DNA of 64,000 nucleotides from Palsa-504 sp963835775 (GTDB taxonomy: Bacteria; Actinomycetota; Actinomycetes; Streptosporangiales; Streptosporangiaceae): positions 62,001 through 126,000 of the forward strand of contig CAWIHB010000004.1 in NCBI GenBank assembly GCA_963835775.1, read 5' to 3'. The notes under the pieces are model-generated. The model was not told the DNA's origin, did no database searches, and worked only from the letters and a program-made list of their open reading frames with translations. Numbering within the stretch: position 1 is the first letter of the stretch; the number at the start of each line of letters is the position of its first letter. Below, piece by piece: positions 1 to 8,603 of the stretch. The translations under genes were made by a program, and so were the position numbers.

Positions 1-68
1 CAGGCATGCCTCTTCAGCGGCGGTGACAGCCATGGCCAGGCCATCCCCCCTCTGCCCGGGATCGCCGG

Positions 69-1094
69 TCATGCCGGACGCTCGGCGATGGGTGTGTTCT
101 GGCCGGCGGTCAGCCACCACTGGCCGCCGCGCTCGACCAGCACGTACATGGCCATTTCCGAGAACCGGTTGTCCTTGTCGTCGCTGAGATCGTTTCGGCG
201 GACATGAGCGATCGCGACACCTGGCAGGGGGCTCATGAGCTGCACGACCTGGTACCGGGATGGAGGCGCGGCACCTGCGGCCATCAGCGAGCGGTGAGCG
301 GCGTTGAGCGCCTCATATCCAGACAAGGTGGCTCCGTACGGACTGCCCCACAGGACATCGGACGCGAACTGCCGGTCATAGACATCGGCACAGCTGCGGT
401 CGACGCCGTCCTGGAGCCCGGCGACGAGCCGTTCAACCGCGCCGGCTGCCTCTTCGCCCGCCGAGGGGTCGTCGAGCGCGGGACAACTCTGTCCCTGGTA
501 CGAAGTGGTGCGCAAGCGAAGAGCTCGCAGCGCCGTTGCCCAGCGAGCGAGCTGGTCGAGCATCCGCTGGCGTGCCCCGGGCTGAAAGGACCGCGGTTCG
601 AGGCGGCCGTCGGCGTAGTCGGCACGCAGGCTGATCGCCACCTGCGGGCCGACCGCGGCCATTCCCAGCTCGGCGGCGATGGCACGAAGGTGCTCGACGG
701 CGCGGGTTCCGCCATCGAGACCGTAGCCGACGAACGCGACGGGCTTGTCACGCCATTCCCGGTAGAGGTGATCGAGTGCGTTCTTCAGGGCTGCGCTCGT
801 CGAATGGTTGTACTCCGGCGTGACCAGGACGAACGCGTCGAACGTCTCGACCAGCTGCGACCACGATCGCGTGGAAGGCTGCTGGTACTGGCCGAACGCG
901 GCTGGTGCTGGCTCGGAGAGCAACGGCAGGCCGGCATCGGCGAGATCGATCAGCCGGAGGTCCAGGGATGGGATCGGGTCAGCGCACACCCACTCGGCGA
1001 CGGTCCTGGACTGACGGCCCGGACGGGTGCTGCCCGCGATGATGCCGACCCGCAGCCTTGCTGCCTTATCTTCGCCGCTCTGTTCAGTAGCCAT
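69..1094 (-). CDS. NADPH-dependent FMN reductase fused to an NTF2-like (SgcJ/SnoaL) domain
   Basis: The N-terminal half is a flavodoxin-like NADPH:FMN reductase. It has the phosphate-binding loop GSTRPGRQS near residues 21-29 and the FMN-contacting TPEYNHS near residues 92-98. From about residue 225 a second domain resembles the SgcJ/EcaC NTF2-like fold, ending in a typical ERGGQWWLTAGQNT segment. Single-domain reductases are about 190 aa, so at 341 aa this is a genuine two-domain fusion. I start at the ATG at 1094 rather than the one at 1106, because the upstream ATG lies inside the -10 box of the promoter at 1102-1132. The transcript would then be leaderless or nearly so. It is divergent from a SoxR-like regulator, so a redox or quinone/nitro-compound response is likely. 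The substrate is not determinable. Confidence 0.85.
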   Translation of the reverse strand: MATEQSGEDKAARLRVGIIAGSTRPGRQSRTVAEWVCADPIPSLDLRLIDLADAGLPLLSEPAPAAFGQYQQPSTRSWSQLVETFDAFVLVTPEYNHSTSAALKNALDHLYREWRDKPVAFVGYGLDGGTRAVEHLRAIAAELGMAAVGPQVAISLRADYADGRLEPRSFQPGARQRMLDQLARWATALRALRLRTTSYQGQSCPALDDPSAGEEAAGAVERLVAGLQDGVDRSCADVYDRQFASDVLWGSPYGATLSGYEALNAAHRSLMAAGAAPPSRYQVVQLMSPLPGVAIAHVRRNDLSDDKDNRFSEMAMYVLVERGGQWWLTAGQNTPIAERPA

Positions 1095-1101
1095 GGCAAG
1101 G

Positions 1102-1132
1102 ACCATAAGAGCTCAACTTAAGTTGAAGTCAA
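1102..1132 (-). promoter_or_regulatory. SoxR/MerR-type promoter with 19-bp spacer and palindromic operator
   Basis: On the minus strand TTGACT (1132-1127) and TATGGT (1107-1102) are separated by exactly 19 bp, the overlong spacer typical of promoters activated by MerR-family twist. The spacer contains the perfect 14-bp palindrome TCAACTTAAGTTGA at 1113-1126, close to the known SoxR box core. The transcription start is expected 7-8 nt after the -10 box, at about 1094, the chosen start codon of the reductase. Confidence 0.85.
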
Positions 1133-1157
1133 GGGCGCTGACCGCTACGGTCGCTGT

Positions 1158-1595
1158 ATGGAGGGCGACGACTGGCACGTGAGCGGGCTGACCGTCGGTC
1201 AGGTAGCCGAGCGGATGAACATCGCGCCGTCGGCAGTGCGCTGGTATGACGATCACGGGCTGCTGCCCAGCGAGCGTACTGCCGGGAATCAGCGCCGTTT
1301 CTTCGCCGACGTGCTGTGCCGGGTGGCGATGATCAGGGCTTCGCAGCGCGTGGGGCTGTCGATCGAGGAGATCCGCGAAGCGCTCTCGGCCCTGCCTCCG
1401 CGGCAGGTACCAACCCCGGAAGACTGGGAGCGTCTTGCCCGGCATATGCGGCACGTTGTCAGTCAGCGAATCGATGAGCTCTTCGCCATCCTCGAGGAGC
1501 TGGGTCCTGCGCCGGCTGCCGGGGCCGCCACCTCTCCGCGCGCTGGAGGGTCACGGATGAGTCCGACGTCCGGGACGAGGACAGCCCTCTCCTAA
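1158..1595 (+). CDS. SoxR-like MerR-family regulator lacking the iron-sulphur cysteines
   Basis: The first 118 residues follow SoxR closely: N-terminal winged HTH (LTVGQVAERMNIAPSAVRWY), the NQRRF turn, the second helix pair (RVAMIRASQRVGLSIEEIRE) and the dimerisation helix ending ILEELG. SoxR proteins then carry a CxxCxC cluster that binds the redox-sensing [2Fe-2S]. Here the frame reads an Ala/Pro-rich tail with no cysteine. In the +2 frame at about 1500-1530 the DNA reads S-C-A-G-C-R, so an indel may have displaced a CxxC. The gene is divergent from the reductase and its own promoter region overlaps the operator at 1113-1126. Activity, if any, must be non-canonical. Confidence 0.85.
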   Translation: MEGDDWHVSGLTVGQVAERMNIAPSAVRWYDDHGLLPSERTAGNQRRFFADVLCRVAMIRASQRVGLSIEEIREALSALPPRQVPTPEDWERLARHMRHVVSQRIDELFAILEELGPAPAAGAATSPRAGGSRMSPTSGTRTALS

Positions 1596-1632
1596 GCAAC
1601 CAGGAGCTGCCCGGTACCGCACCAATACCAGC

Positions 1633-1675
1633 AAAGAAATGTCATTTCCCGATATTCGGCTTGCCCGTGCCGTTG
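1633..1675 (-). repeat. Dispersed ~42-bp repeat, copy 1
   Basis: First of three copies (others at 6905-6947 and 8604-8646) of a unit that on the minus strand runs from a GGC-Gly-Lys coding P-loop-like start to TTGACATTTCTTT. Read in one frame, copy 1 gives P-N-G-T-G-K-P-N-I-G-K-stop. Sequence on either side differs between copies. It lies in the 228-bp gap between the SoxR-like gene and the VapBC-like pair, in which nothing else was identified. Confidence 0.7.
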
Positions 1676-1823
1676 GGTCTACTCGTTCAGGTAACGTATA
1701 GGATATTCAGAGCTGCTGCTCAGCCTCGTGCATGACGGCCTAATCGCTGGCCGTGAGGGTCGCCTGTCACTGCCCGGTCCGGGACGGCCGCACCCTAAGA
1801 ATACTTGCGGTAGGATAAAGAGC

Positions 1824-2087
1824 ATGAGTGAGCCTACTGGAAAGTACTCGATCACCATGCCACGCGATGTCGCGGAAGCGGCCCGCGCCCGTAGCGGTCC
1901 GTCGGGCCTGTCAGGCTACGTCGCCGCGGCTGTCGCCCGGCAGATTGAGCGGGACAACCTGAACGAGCTGATCGCCGTGGCGGAGGCCGAGCACGGTCCG
2001 GTCACTGAGGAAGAGGTGCGAGCCCGGCGTGAAGAACTGCGGCGGGCTCGCACCGGGCAAGGCCACCCCCGGTCCGGGGCCGCGTGA
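1824..2087 (+). CDS. Ribbon-helix-helix antitoxin, VapB-like
   Basis: An 87-aa protein with an N-terminal beta strand (KYSITMPRDVAEAARAR) followed by two helices, the pattern of RHH/CopG antitoxins that bind operator DNA as dimers. The acidic, Arg-rich C-terminus would wrap the toxin. The longer open frame starting at 1728 is rejected, because ATG 1824 begins exactly where the RHH strand is expected and is preceded by a purine-rich AGGATAAAGAG. It overlaps the next gene by 4 bp (GTGA), as is usual for a co-translated toxin-antitoxin pair. Confidence 0.8.
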   Translation: MSEPTGKYSITMPRDVAEAARARSGPSGLSGYVAAAVARQIERDNLNELIAVAEAEHGPVTEEEVRARREELRRARTGQGHPRSGAA

Positions 2088-2518
2088 CCCGGGCTTCCGC
2101 CACTCCGGCGGGCACGCTTGTGCTGGACAGCGAAGGGCTGGCGAAGGCAGTCCTGCGGGCGCGGGAGGTCACCCAGTGGCTGGCACTGGCCCGGGCCGAC
2201 GATCTGCGGGTGATCACTAGTGCCGCCACCGTCGTGGAAGTGGCGCATCCGCGGCTCAGCCGGCCGGCGCTGGAGTGGACGCTGTCCCGCGTCGTCGTGG
2301 AACCAGTGACCGAGCCGATCGCTCGCCGCGCAACGGCCGTTCTCGCCGAAGCCGGCTTGCACGGTCACCGGCATGCGATCGATGCGATGCTCAGCGCGAC
2401 AGCCTTGGCCGCGCCTGGCCCGGTGACCGTCCTCACATCGGACCCCGAAGACATCGTCACCCTGTGCGGCCGGAATGTGACCGTCATCAGGGTCTTACGT
2501 GACGGTCCCGGCAATTGA
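2084..2518 (+). CDS. PIN-domain ribonuclease toxin, VapC-like
   Basis: A 144-aa PIN domain. The four acidic residues expected to hold Mg/Mn are visible: D15 (LVLDSEGL), E52 (VVEVAHPR), D100 (HAIDAML) and D120 (TSDPEDI). VapC toxins cleave tRNA or rRNA and are silenced by the adjacent antitoxin. Translation begins at a GTG overlapping the antitoxin stop. All catalytic residues are retained, so the toxin is probably active when free. The target RNA cannot be inferred. Confidence 0.8.
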   Translation: MTRASATPAGTLVLDSEGLAKAVLRAREVTQWLALARADDLRVITSAATVVEVAHPRLSRPALEWTLSRVVVEPVTEPIARRATAVLAEAGLHGHRHAIDAMLSATALAAPGPVTVLTSDPEDIVTLCGRNVTVIRVLRDGPGN

Positions 2519-2613
2519 CTCGCGGTCAGGCGAGTTCCAGGCGTTTTCCAGGGCGCTCCCAAGGCGCTGCAACGTCGCTTCCGCACAGATGTTTACCCGG
2601 AGCGCCGATGCGG

Positions 2614-4206
2614 TCAGGCCCGGATGGAGGTGTCGTTTATGAGCTTGTCGAAGATCACGTCGCGGTCCAGTCCGCCGGCCGCCATTCGCATCGCCTGCTC
2701 CGCTATCTCTGGGGGGTCACCTGCCCACAACTGGTCGACGAGCGTCCGGTAGGACGCCCACCGGTCGCGCGGGATCCGTCGTTCGCCCAGCCAGAGATCG
2801 GTGATGCGGGAACGGCCATCAGGGTTGGCTGGGTCGAGCGTTTCGGCGCCCTCCGCTCGCTCGCGGGGAAGGGGCACAGCGAGGTACCGCCGCCGCAGCA
2901 CCTCCTCTGACAAGGTGTCGTCGCAGATAACGTCGTCTGGCAGGTCTTCTGCGTACCGGCGCTCGGGTGCCCGGTTCGCTTCGGCCAGGCGTGCGCGGAA
3001 GTCGCGGAGGTCGTCCTCGAGCTCGGCGAGGAGGCGGCGGCGCAGGCGCTTCGGGAGGTCGCATCGGCCGGCGGCCCAGCGTGCCCACGCCCGCATCGCC
3101 TGCGACACGTCATCGGCCACCCTGGTCGGCAGGACCACACTTGCCGGCAGCACGTCCCGGACGAGCCGCCGGAAAAGGAGGGGGCCGGGCGGCAACGGGT
3201 CACGGCCCAGATGGTTCACGCAGATCATGACAAGGTCCCGTGGCAGGGAGCGGGCCACCGGGCTGGCCAGTTCCTGGCCTTCCGGCGAGGCGAGGAAGTC
3301 CGCGACGAGGCGCTCCCGCGCCTGTGCTGGCCAGCGGTCCGCAGCGGTCTGGGCGCTCCCGGACGGCTCAGCCCGCGACCGGGGGTCCGCGGCGGCAAGC
3401 GCCTCGGCGCGCTGCCCCGCCAGGCCGACCAGCCCGCACGAACTCTGGAAGTCCCCGGACTGCCGATCCGACCACGGCATCGGGCCGTGCCGCAGGAAAG
3501 CATCGACTCCGGCCCGCAGCGCTCCAGCCGCCTCTGCCGGGGGAATCTCCCGGAGGTCGGCGCCCAGCCGGCGAGCCAACCGGGCGATGGCGGCAGTCTC
3601 CCCCGCGTCGCTGTCGTCCAGGTACACCACGCTCAGGGAGGACGCTGCGCCATGCCAGGCCAGGTCGCGCAGGACCATCAGAGCATGGCGGTCCGCCCCG
3701 CCGGGATAGCTGAACTCGCACATGAGCGACGTGGATTCCCCGAACGGGTCGGTGACCATCCAGCACCTGCCCGGTACCACCTGGCCCAGTTCACCGGCCC
3801 ACGCGGGCACGGCACCCCCGGCCGCGTCCGCGAGCCGCCGGGCGTGATCCCGCACATCGGGTGCCCCGACGACAGCGAGTGCGTGCAGGGCGCCGGCGCC
3901 GCCTGCCCGCCGGCACGCGGCCACTGCGTCGCAGATGTCAAGGCACGCGTCACGGTACCGCGCGCCGGTCAGCCCGACCTGGAGCAGGACACCGGTCACC
4001 GCGCTCGCCATGGCCTCAGCGTCGTATGCGCAGGCCACCCGGTCCCGCTCGGTGAGCGTGCTCAGGAGCTTCGCGGCTACCCCGCCGGCGTCCTGGGCCG
4101 TGAGTACCCGGAGCGGGAGAACCTGCCGCGCCCGGATCTGCTGTGCTCCGGCTTGCCGCGCCTGCCGCGCGCGGCCCTTCTTCCGGCCTTTGCTTCTTGG
4201 GCTCAC
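2614..4206 (-). CDS. Hypothetical protein with basic N-terminus
   Basis: A protein of about 530 aa of unrecognised family. The N-terminus is strongly basic (SPRSKGRKKGRARQARQAG). The rest is mixed alpha/beta with an Arg-rich helical stretch near residues 370-430. There are no signal peptide or membrane segments. The frame is open to 4263, but I prefer the GTG at 4206 because it puts the basic stretch at the start, as in the upstream neighbour (4447-6507). No good ribosome binding site decides between them. Both genes read leftwards with 240 bp between them and may share regulation. It converges on the VapC-like gene. Confidence 0.6.
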   Translation of the reverse strand: MSPRSKGRKKGRARQARQAGAQQIRARQVLPLRVLTAQDAGGVAAKLLSTLTERDRVACAYDAEAMASAVTGVLLQVGLTGARYRDACLDICDAVAACRRAGGAGALHALAVVGAPDVRDHARRLADAAGGAVPAWAGELGQVVPGRCWMVTDPFGESTSLMCEFSYPGGADRHALMVLRDLAWHGAASSLSVVYLDDSDAGETAAIARLARRLGADLREIPPAEAAGALRAGVDAFLRHGPMPWSDRQSGDFQSSCGLVGLAGQRAEALAAADPRSRAEPSGSAQTAADRWPAQARERLVADFLASPEGQELASPVARSLPRDLVMICVNHLGRDPLPPGPLLFRRLVRDVLPASVVLPTRVADDVSQAMRAWARWAAGRCDLPKRLRRRLLAELEDDLRDFRARLAEANRAPERRYAEDLPDDVICDDTLSEEVLRRRYLAVPLPRERAEGAETLDPANPDGRSRITDLWLGERRIPRDRWASYRTLVDQLWAGDPPEIAEQAMRMAAGGLDRDVIFDKLINDTSIRA

Positions 4207-4446
4207 CGGACGAGGATGCCACACCCAGCCGCCTGTGCAGTCCCGGATCTTGGCCCCGCACAAGATCGTGGCAGCATGCCGGGGTGGCGCAGATCGAAGT
4301 TACCGAGTACGTCATACGGGACCGGGCTGGCGAAGCCGTGATGGTCAGCGAGTGAGCGTCCACGCGCCGGGCACGGGCCTGGCGCGAAGCGAGCGGGACG
4401 AGCTGGCTCAGCTGTAACGAGGCCGGCTGGGATACCCTGTCCGCGA

Positions 4447-6507
4447 CTATGGCAGGCGTTCGCTGAGCGGGGCGGTGAGGCCGAGTTCGGTGCGCAGCCA
4501 TTCGGTGTCGATCGGTCGTTCGCCGCGCGCGGCGGCGAGCCCCGCCTGGTATTCGAGCTGGCGCAGCAGGCTCTCCAGCCGGAGTGCCTCTGCGGTGCTG
4601 CCCTCGGCGGCGCTCGCCGCGGAGTGCCGCGGGGAACGGAAGTCCAGCACGGCCACGGACTGTTCCAGCCAGGCTTTCTCCCACTCCCGGGCCGGCGAGG
4701 CGCCATCGGGCACTGGCCCCCAGGCGAAGTCCAGCGACGGCTCGGACTGCGCCTGCCCGGCAACCTCCGGCTCCGCGCCGATATCGGCGAGGATCTGCAG
4801 TAGCCTCGCCAGCCGGCGATGTGAGTTCACCTGGACCCGGACCCGGTCCCTGTCCGGCGTTACCCGGCCGAGCACCAGGCGCTCCGCCTCCTCGGCCGGG
4901 TCCAGCAGGTGGGCGGATCCGTCCTGGCGGAAGTGCATCACGACGGGCGCGCCGGACGGGCCCGTGACCTGGTCGCCCCACCAGACGAGCTGGCCGTCCT
5001 GACCGCCTTCTTCCTGCCCGAAGTCCGAACGCGCGGACAACCGCCCGGTCACGTCGCCGCTGACTGTGGCCGTCGCGTCGATGAGCATCATGGCCTCACC
5101 GTCGGTATTCGTCAGCGCCACCGGCACCGACCGCTTCCACCAGACCCGGGAAGCCAGCACGGTCGTGAGCCGCGCGATGACGGGACTGATGTTCTCCCCG
5201 AACTCCGGCTCTGGCTCTTCGCCGGTTTCCCACCGTACGCAGTACGGCTCGGCCTGCCCGAACCTGATCTCACCGGGCTCGGGGAGCCGGTCGCGCGGCA
5301 CGCCCGACAGCTCCTCAAGCACGTGCCACACTGCCTGCTCCGCGTACTCCGCCACCGCGTCGCCTTCGAGGGGACTGAGCCAGATCCCGTTCCCTGTGCT
5401 GCGCCAGATCCCGTCCGCCGGCATCAGCGCGCCCAGCCAGACCGACCATGGTGCCGCGCCATCTAGCGCCGCCGCCGGGAACTGCGCGTACCGGCGCAGG
5501 CCAGAAACCAGCTCGGTGCACCACACGCCCGGCGCCGTCTCCGGCTCTCCCACCTGCCAGATCCCGAACCGCACGCGCTGGTCCCACTCCGACGCCCGCG
5601 CCGCCAGTTCCCCCGGCGTCGCCGGGTCCGCCGCGAACTCCCGCAACGGGGTGTTCACCGGACCGTCGCCAGAAGCAGCTCCGCCGGCTTCTGGGGATCC
5701 GGAAACACCGGCAACGGGATATGTGACCGCGACCTCGACGGCTAGCGCGTCGAATTGGTCACGTTCGGCGGCTTGCCAGTACTCAGCCTCCAATCCGGAC
5801 CGTTCCGCGTCCACCCATTTCCTCACGGTCGCGCCCCACTCCGTCCGGCCCAGGAAGGCATCGATCGCCTTGCGCAGCGCCTCGCCGCCGGACCGGTCGC
5901 CGTACCTGGTCAGAGCGGCTCGCTCCCGCTCACCGGGCGCGGCTTCCGCGTGTGCCTCTGCCAGCGCCTCGGCGTAGATTCCGGCAGCCAGCTGGTCGTC
6001 GGGGCGCTCGCGCAGGTAGGGCTCGATCAGTTCGCACGCCTCACCAGGATGCCCCCTGACCGACACCGCGCGGATCACCTCAAGTCGCAGTTCCGGATCG
6101 CCGACGGCATCGGCCCGGGAGAGCAGCTCGCTGGCATACCTGCGCTCGGCATCCTCGTCTCCGGTGACATGCGCCGCCCACGCGGCCACCGCGAGCGTAC
6201 CGATCTGGGGCGGCCCCGTCGCGGACGCCAGCATCAGCCGCGCCGTCTGGGCTATCTCCTCGCCCGGGACTCCGGAACTCAGCCGGATCTGCATCATCGC
6301 GCCAGCGGCAAGCGAGTCCGGCAGCTCCGCCGCAAGGATTCCAGCCACATCAGCAGGGCTGGTCCGCGGATCGAGCAGGCACCGGTAGCGTTCGGCTGTC
6401 TGCTGCTCGCGCTCGGCCTTCGCGCGGCGCCGCGCCTGTTCGGCGCGCTTGGCACCTGCCTTGACGCGGTCCTGCCTCTTGCGGCGGTTGCTCCTGGCCA
6501 CGACCAT
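4447..6507 (-). CDS. Hypothetical protein, TPR-like N-terminal half
   Basis: A 686-aa protein. It begins with a Lys/Arg-rich segment (SNRRKRQDRVKAGAKRAEQ), then helical repeats that look TPR-like to about residue 250. The second half contains FGIWQVGEPETAPGVW, a pattern I associate with actinomycete proteins often annotated as SEC-C-containing. No Cys-rich SEC-C motif is present here. No transmembrane segment or catalytic motif is visible. It may form a unit with the downstream 530-aa gene. The 240-bp space between them holds only a short GTG-initiated open stretch of 23 codons near 4284-4355 on the plus strand, which I do not call. Confidence 0.6.
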   Translation of the reverse strand: MVVARSNRRKRQDRVKAGAKRAEQARRRAKAEREQQTAERYRCLLDPRTSPADVAGILAAELPDSLAAGAMMQIRLSSGVPGEEIAQTARLMLASATGPPQIGTLAVAAWAAHVTGDEDAERRYASELLSRADAVGDPELRLEVIRAVSVRGHPGEACELIEPYLRERPDDQLAAGIYAEALAEAHAEAAPGERERAALTRYGDRSGGEALRKAIDAFLGRTEWGATVRKWVDAERSGLEAEYWQAAERDQFDALAVEVAVTYPVAGVSGSPEAGGAASGDGPVNTPLREFAADPATPGELAARASEWDQRVRFGIWQVGEPETAPGVWCTELVSGLRRYAQFPAAALDGAAPWSVWLGALMPADGIWRSTGNGIWLSPLEGDAVAEYAEQAVWHVLEELSGVPRDRLPEPGEIRFGQAEPYCVRWETGEEPEPEFGENISPVIARLTTVLASRVWWKRSVPVALTNTDGEAMMLIDATATVSGDVTGRLSARSDFGQEEGGQDGQLVWWGDQVTGPSGAPVVMHFRQDGSAHLLDPAEEAERLVLGRVTPDRDRVRVQVNSHRRLARLLQILADIGAEPEVAGQAQSEPSLDFAWGPVPDGASPAREWEKAWLEQSVAVLDFRSPRHSAASAAEGSTAEALRLESLLRQLEYQAGLAAARGERPIDTEWLRTELGLTAPLSERLP

Positions 6508-6583
6508 CCCTCCGTTCCCACCGGGACAGGCTAACCGCCTGTGTCCCGTCAGGGCCGGCGATCGCTAAGGCCCCTGAGCGGGT

Positions 6584-6736
6584 GAACGACCAGCGCAGCG
6601 AGCGGAACAGCCCATCGCGGACCGCGACCTGATGGGCATTGGTGCGGGACTGATCCCCGAACTTCTCCACATCGACCACGACAATGCTCCGGTGCACCGC
6701 GTACGGTAGCGCGCCCATACCGATCAGCCCGTTCAC
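6584..6736 (-). pseudogene. N-terminal fragment of a nucleotidyl-cyclase-like protein
   Basis: About 51 codons read through YAVHRSIVVVDVEKFGD and RTNAHQVAVRDGLFRSL. This matches the opening of the cyclase-homology-like proteins common in actinomycetes (RxxVVVDVExFGDxxRTNxHQ). Similarity stops after LRWSF and unrelated sequence follows, so only the N-terminus remains. It lies just upstream of the 686-aa gene on the same strand. Confidence 0.65.
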
Positions 6737-6904
6737 GCCTGCGCCGCCCTCCGTTACGGCAGCGAACGACTCCCTACGAGAGTAAGCCGACCCAGCGATG
6801 ACGGCCCGTGACGCACGCCCCCAGCCCTGATCACGACAGCACGGTAGCCGTCCGGGCGGCCGCAGGGATGGCCGCTGGCACGGAGGCGATGGACCACCTA
6901 CGCA

Positions 6905-6947
6905 ATAAATGTCAATTTCCGATGTTCGACTTGCCGGCGCCGTAGGT
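6905..6947 (-). repeat. Dispersed ~42-bp repeat, copy 2
   Basis: Second copy of the unit at 1633-1675. The minus strand reads T-Y-G-A-G-K-S-N-I-G-N-stop in one frame; in another it reads R-R-R-Q-V-E-H-R-K-L-T-F, which looks like a transposase C-terminus. It lies 19 bp beyond the 3' end of the TetR gene. The rest of 6737-6965 shows no gene. Confidence 0.7.
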
Positions 6948-6965
6948 CTTCTCCGCTGAGCGGTA

Positions 6966-7691
6966 TTACCGCAGTCGGTGCCTCGTGCCGAGTCCGGCGT
7001 TCTTTCTTTCGGGTGCCGTGGCCATGCTGTCGGCCGGCTGTTCCCCGCGCTGCGCGACAGGTTCGGTGGGGGGTTCCGGTGCGGCGGCGGGCTTGCGGGT
7101 GTGGCGAGGGGGCCGTAGTCCAGTGAGCGCGGCTATGTGCCTGCGGGCCTGCCCGTCGACGGCGGGGCTGGGCTGGTCGAGGATGGTGCCGGCGAGGATG
7201 AGGAACACACCGTGCGCGGTGTCGACAGGCCTGGGCACGTCGGCCGCCCTGAGGTGGCCGGCCAGGAGCGTGGTGATGCGGCTGTTGAGCTCGGCGATCA
7301 CGTTGGCGCGGCCTTTGCGGGAGGCGTCGGCCCAGTACTCCAGCCACAGGCGGGTGACGTGCGGCCGGTCGCGGAACGTGGTGATGTAGGCGTCGATGAT
7401 GTTCCAGAAGCTGGCGGGCGGATCCGGGGATGCCGCGGCAGCCTTACGCAGGGCGGCCTCGAAGTTGGCGACGTGGGCGGCCATGGCCCGGTCGATAAGG
7501 ACGTCCATGTCGGCGAAGTAGTAGTGGATGGCGCTCTTGGTCAGCGGTCCGGCGGCGGCGACTTCGCGCACGGTGCAGGCGGCAAGGCCCTGGCCGGCGA
7601 GCACGCGCATGGCCGCCTCGATGATCTGGTGCTGCTTGTCCAGCTGGTTGGGGGTCAGTTGCTCGCGGACCGCCGGCGGGCGCTCGCTCAT
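6966..7691 (-). CDS. TetR-family transcriptional repressor
   Basis: A 241-aa protein with an N-terminal HTH at about residues 20-65 (IIEAAMRVLAGQGLAACTVREVA ending in SAIHYYFADMDVLI), then a TetR-type ligand-binding helical domain to about residue 195. A 45-residue Pro/Ala/Arg-rich tail follows. It is divergent from a VOC gene and a truncated MFS exporter. The intergenic region holds matching inverted repeats (7711-7782), so it probably represses both itself and the VOC-MFS unit. The ligand is unknown. Confidence 0.9.
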   Translation of the reverse strand: MSERPPAVREQLTPNQLDKQHQIIEAAMRVLAGQGLAACTVREVAAAGPLTKSAIHYYFADMDVLIDRAMAAHVANFEAALRKAAAASPDPPASFWNIIDAYITTFRDRPHVTRLWLEYWADASRKGRANVIAELNSRITTLLAGHLRAADVPRPVDTAHGVFLILAGTILDQPSPAVDGQARRHIAALTGLRPPRHTRKPAAAPEPPTEPVAQRGEQPADSMATAPERKNAGLGTRHRLR

Positions 7692-7710
7692 GTCGCGAGT
7701 CTAGTTCCGC

Positions 7711-7782
7711 CCTGACGCTTTCAGGACAAGTGGCTGGTATCTCAGGACGAATGACCTAAACTATGGGTCGAGTGTCCTGACG
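7711..7782. promoter_or_regulatory. Inverted-repeat operator cluster between tetR and the VOC gene
   Basis: CCTGA-N5-TCAGG occurs at 7711-7725. Two further half-sites, TCAGGAC at 7742-7748 and GTCCTGA at 7774-7780, face each other across 25 bp. The repeated TCAGGAC unit also appears in direct orientation at 7721-7727. This is the sort of site a TetR-family dimer would bind to control the divergent genes. Confidence 0.6.
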
Positions 7783-7820
7783 ACAGGGCTGCTGGTGATC
7801 CGAGCTAGAGGAGATGTCTC

Positions 7821-8186
7821 ATGACCGGGCCGTTCGTGTTCTTCGACCTCCGTACCCCTGACGTATCAGCATCCCGTGCCTTCTATACCGAGTTCGCCGG
7901 CCTTACCGTTACCGACGTGCCGGCCGGGACGGGTGCCATCGCGATGTTCACCGGCGACGACGGCGCTCCGTGGGGCGGGTTCACTCTGCTCCCGGAGGGT
8001 GATCCGCGACCGCCGCAGTGGGTGCCCTACCTGCCGGTCGGCGATCTTGATCAGGCCGCCCGCCGCGCGGTCGAGCTCGGCGCCACCGTGATCCGCGACC
8101 GCATGGACCTGCCGTCGGGCTCGCTCATAGTGATCACCGATCCAGGCGGCGCGACGATCGCCCTGTGGCAGGAGACCGGCCAGTGA
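7821..8186 (+). CDS. VOC-family (glyoxalase/dioxygenase-like) protein
   Basis: A 121-aa vicinal-oxygen-chelate protein with two beta-alpha-beta-beta-beta modules. The first starts at PFVFFDLRTPDVSASRAFYTE and the second at WVPYLPVGDLDQAARRAVE. It ends with the common ITDPGGATIALWQ strand. The ribosome binding site AGAGGAG lies 7 nt before the ATG. The class includes glyoxalases, antibiotic-binding proteins and dioxygenases, and the substrate cannot be assigned. It is translationally coupled to the following MFS remnant (GTGA overlap). Confidence 0.85.
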   Translation: MTGPFVFFDLRTPDVSASRAFYTEFAGLTVTDVPAGTGAIAMFTGDDGAPWGGFTLLPEGDPRPPQWVPYLPVGDLDQAARRAVELGATVIRDRMDLPSGSLIVITDPGGATIALWQETGQ

Positions 8187-8518
8187 CCGAGCCGCCGGCC
8201 TCCGCCATTTCCAGCCCGCCGGCTGTGGCGCCGCCAGCCGGCGTGAGCGCGCCAGGACGGGGCGCGCCGCTGGTCATCGCCACCGCGACGCTGCTGGTGG
8301 TGCTTGACTCGACGATCGTCAATGTCGCCCTGCCTACTGTCCGGGCCGGGCTCGGCTTCTCCCCGGCCGGGCTGGAGTGGGTCATCACCGCCTACAGCCT
8401 CGCCTTCGGCGGGCTGCCGCTGCCCGGCGGGCGCAGCGGCGACCTGTTCGGACGGCGCCGCATGCTCGTCACCGGCCTAACCTGTTCAGCCTCGCCTCGG
8501 CTCCGCCCTGACGGCTGA
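8183..8518 (+). pseudogene. Truncated DHA2-type MFS exporter (N-terminus only)
   Basis: It starts at the GTG overlapping the VOC stop. It shows TM1 with the LDSTIVNVALPTV signature of 14-TM drug exporters, TM2 (WVITAYSLAFG) and motif A (GDLFGRRRML), then loses frame near 8480: CTGTTCAGCCTCGCC, which should encode L-F-S-L-A, is read out of frame and stops at 8516. Nothing beyond TM3 remains, whereas intact members have about 500 aa. It is non-functional as it stands. Confidence 0.85.
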
Positions 8519-8603
8519 AACCTGACCAAGGCAGTCACCAGCGAGACCGGTTGACCGGCGGGCATGCTGTGCCCGGACGTCACCAGAGTTCTCCGCCTAT
8601 TCC

